A DNA stretch of 5,597 nucleotides from Bacteroidota bacterium (lineage in GTDB: Bacteria > Bacteroidota > Bacteroidia > Bacteroidales > VadinHA17), in contig DAOWNN010000164.1 in assembly GCA_030642585.1 (NCBI GenBank), forward strand, positions 1 through 5,597, written 5' to 3'. The notes beneath the pieces were generated by a model. It was not told where the DNA came from. It saw only the letters and a list, made by a program, of their open reading frames with translations, and did no database searches. Of this stretch, positions 5,438 to 5,597 are shown one piece after another (positions within the stretch are counted from its first letter, which is position 1; the number at the start of each line of letters is the position of its first letter). The translations under genes and the position numbers were made by a program.

Positions 5438-5597
5438 GCAACTTCACCATGTAATGATTTGTCAAGTCCGGCTTCTTCTACCTCCTTAGAAACTTTAACA
5501 GGGGTTATGAAATTAATAATTACTAACATCAGGTAAGTAAATAAGAAAGCATAAGCTGCACCGATTGCAACTGCCACTACTTCTTTGAAAAAGAAAC
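5416..5597 (-). CDS. amt: Ammonium transporter (Amt family), C-terminal 59 residues only
   Basis: The gene runs off the right edge; only the end is seen, with the stop codon TAG complementary to 5416-5418. The visible residues begin FFFKEVVAVAIGAAYAFLFTYLM and include a last hydrophobic membrane helix (…AIGAAYAFLFTYLMLVIINF). A cytoplasmic tail follows: TPVKVSKEVEEAGLDKSLHGEVAYDEYVL, given here as TPVKVSKEVEEAGLD and KSLHGEVAYDEYVL. The arrangement R/KVS-x-E-x-E-x-x-GLD-x-x-x-HGE-x-AY is the hallmark C-terminal tail of Amt/MEP ammonium channels, where this tail controls gating and contacts PII (GlnK) proteins. Catalytic pore residues are outside the window. Whether glnK lies upstream, as is common, cannot be seen. 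No terminator is obvious beyond the stop. Confidence 0.88.
   Translation of the reverse strand, partial: FFFKEVVAVAIGAAYAFLFTYLMLVIINFITPVKVSKEVEEAGLDKSLHGEVAYDEYVL

Noticed and set aside
1..5597. CRISPR array, tRNA/rRNA gene, insertion-sequence transposase or phage gene
   Set aside because: No regularly spaced direct repeats, cloverleaf, rRNA segment or transposase motifs were seen in any frame.

Overview
The window looks like a chromosomal segment of a member of the Bacteroidota. The coding DNA is AT-rich, the leaders are A/T-rich without clear Shine-Dalgarno sites, and secreted proteins have the typical signal-peptide ends (…SYSQ, …SSAQ). The sigma-54 activator, the SPII-type M19 dipeptidase and the Amt tail also resemble proteins of that phylum. 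Genus or species cannot be read from the sequence.

Layout. Positions 1-117 are an unassigned open frame running in from the left edge; its first 80 bp are strikingly GC-rich. Next comes a rightward cluster: an NtrC-type sigma-54 response regulator (186-1562), a membrane sensor histidine kinase overlapping it by 11 bp (1552-2910), and a small secreted Sel1-repeat protein 45 bp downstream (2956-3441). A strong hairpin/T-tract terminator closes this run. Facing it on the minus strand is an M19 (renal/membrane dipeptidase-type) lipoprotein (3514-4728). The 382-bp region 4729-5110 holds several inverted repeats but no recognisable gene. A small unidentified exported protein (5111-5437, +) follows, and its 3' end overlaps by 22 bp the 3' end of a leftward ammonium transporter gene cut by the right edge (5416-5597).

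How the parts may work together. The regulator and kinase form a self-contained two-component system whose output would be sigma-54 promoters elsewhere. The kinase has almost no extracytoplasmic domain, so the exported Sel1 protein from the same apparent operon is a candidate partner, by inference only. The dipeptidase and the Amt gene look like independent housekeeping or nutrient functions.

Most notable non-genic structure: between the two convergent genes a perfect 21-bp sequence occurs twice in inverted orientation (3433-3453 and 3502-3522). Each copy supplies the stop codon of the gene it ends and forms its own terminator-like hairpin. The 90-bp arrangement resembles a REPIN (paired inverted REP sequences). 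The second oddity is the 5111-5437 gene: its signal peptide is only complete if read 11 codons upstream of the first ATG, where the frame has no standard start codon. I see no clear evidence of a wholly new multi-gene system.
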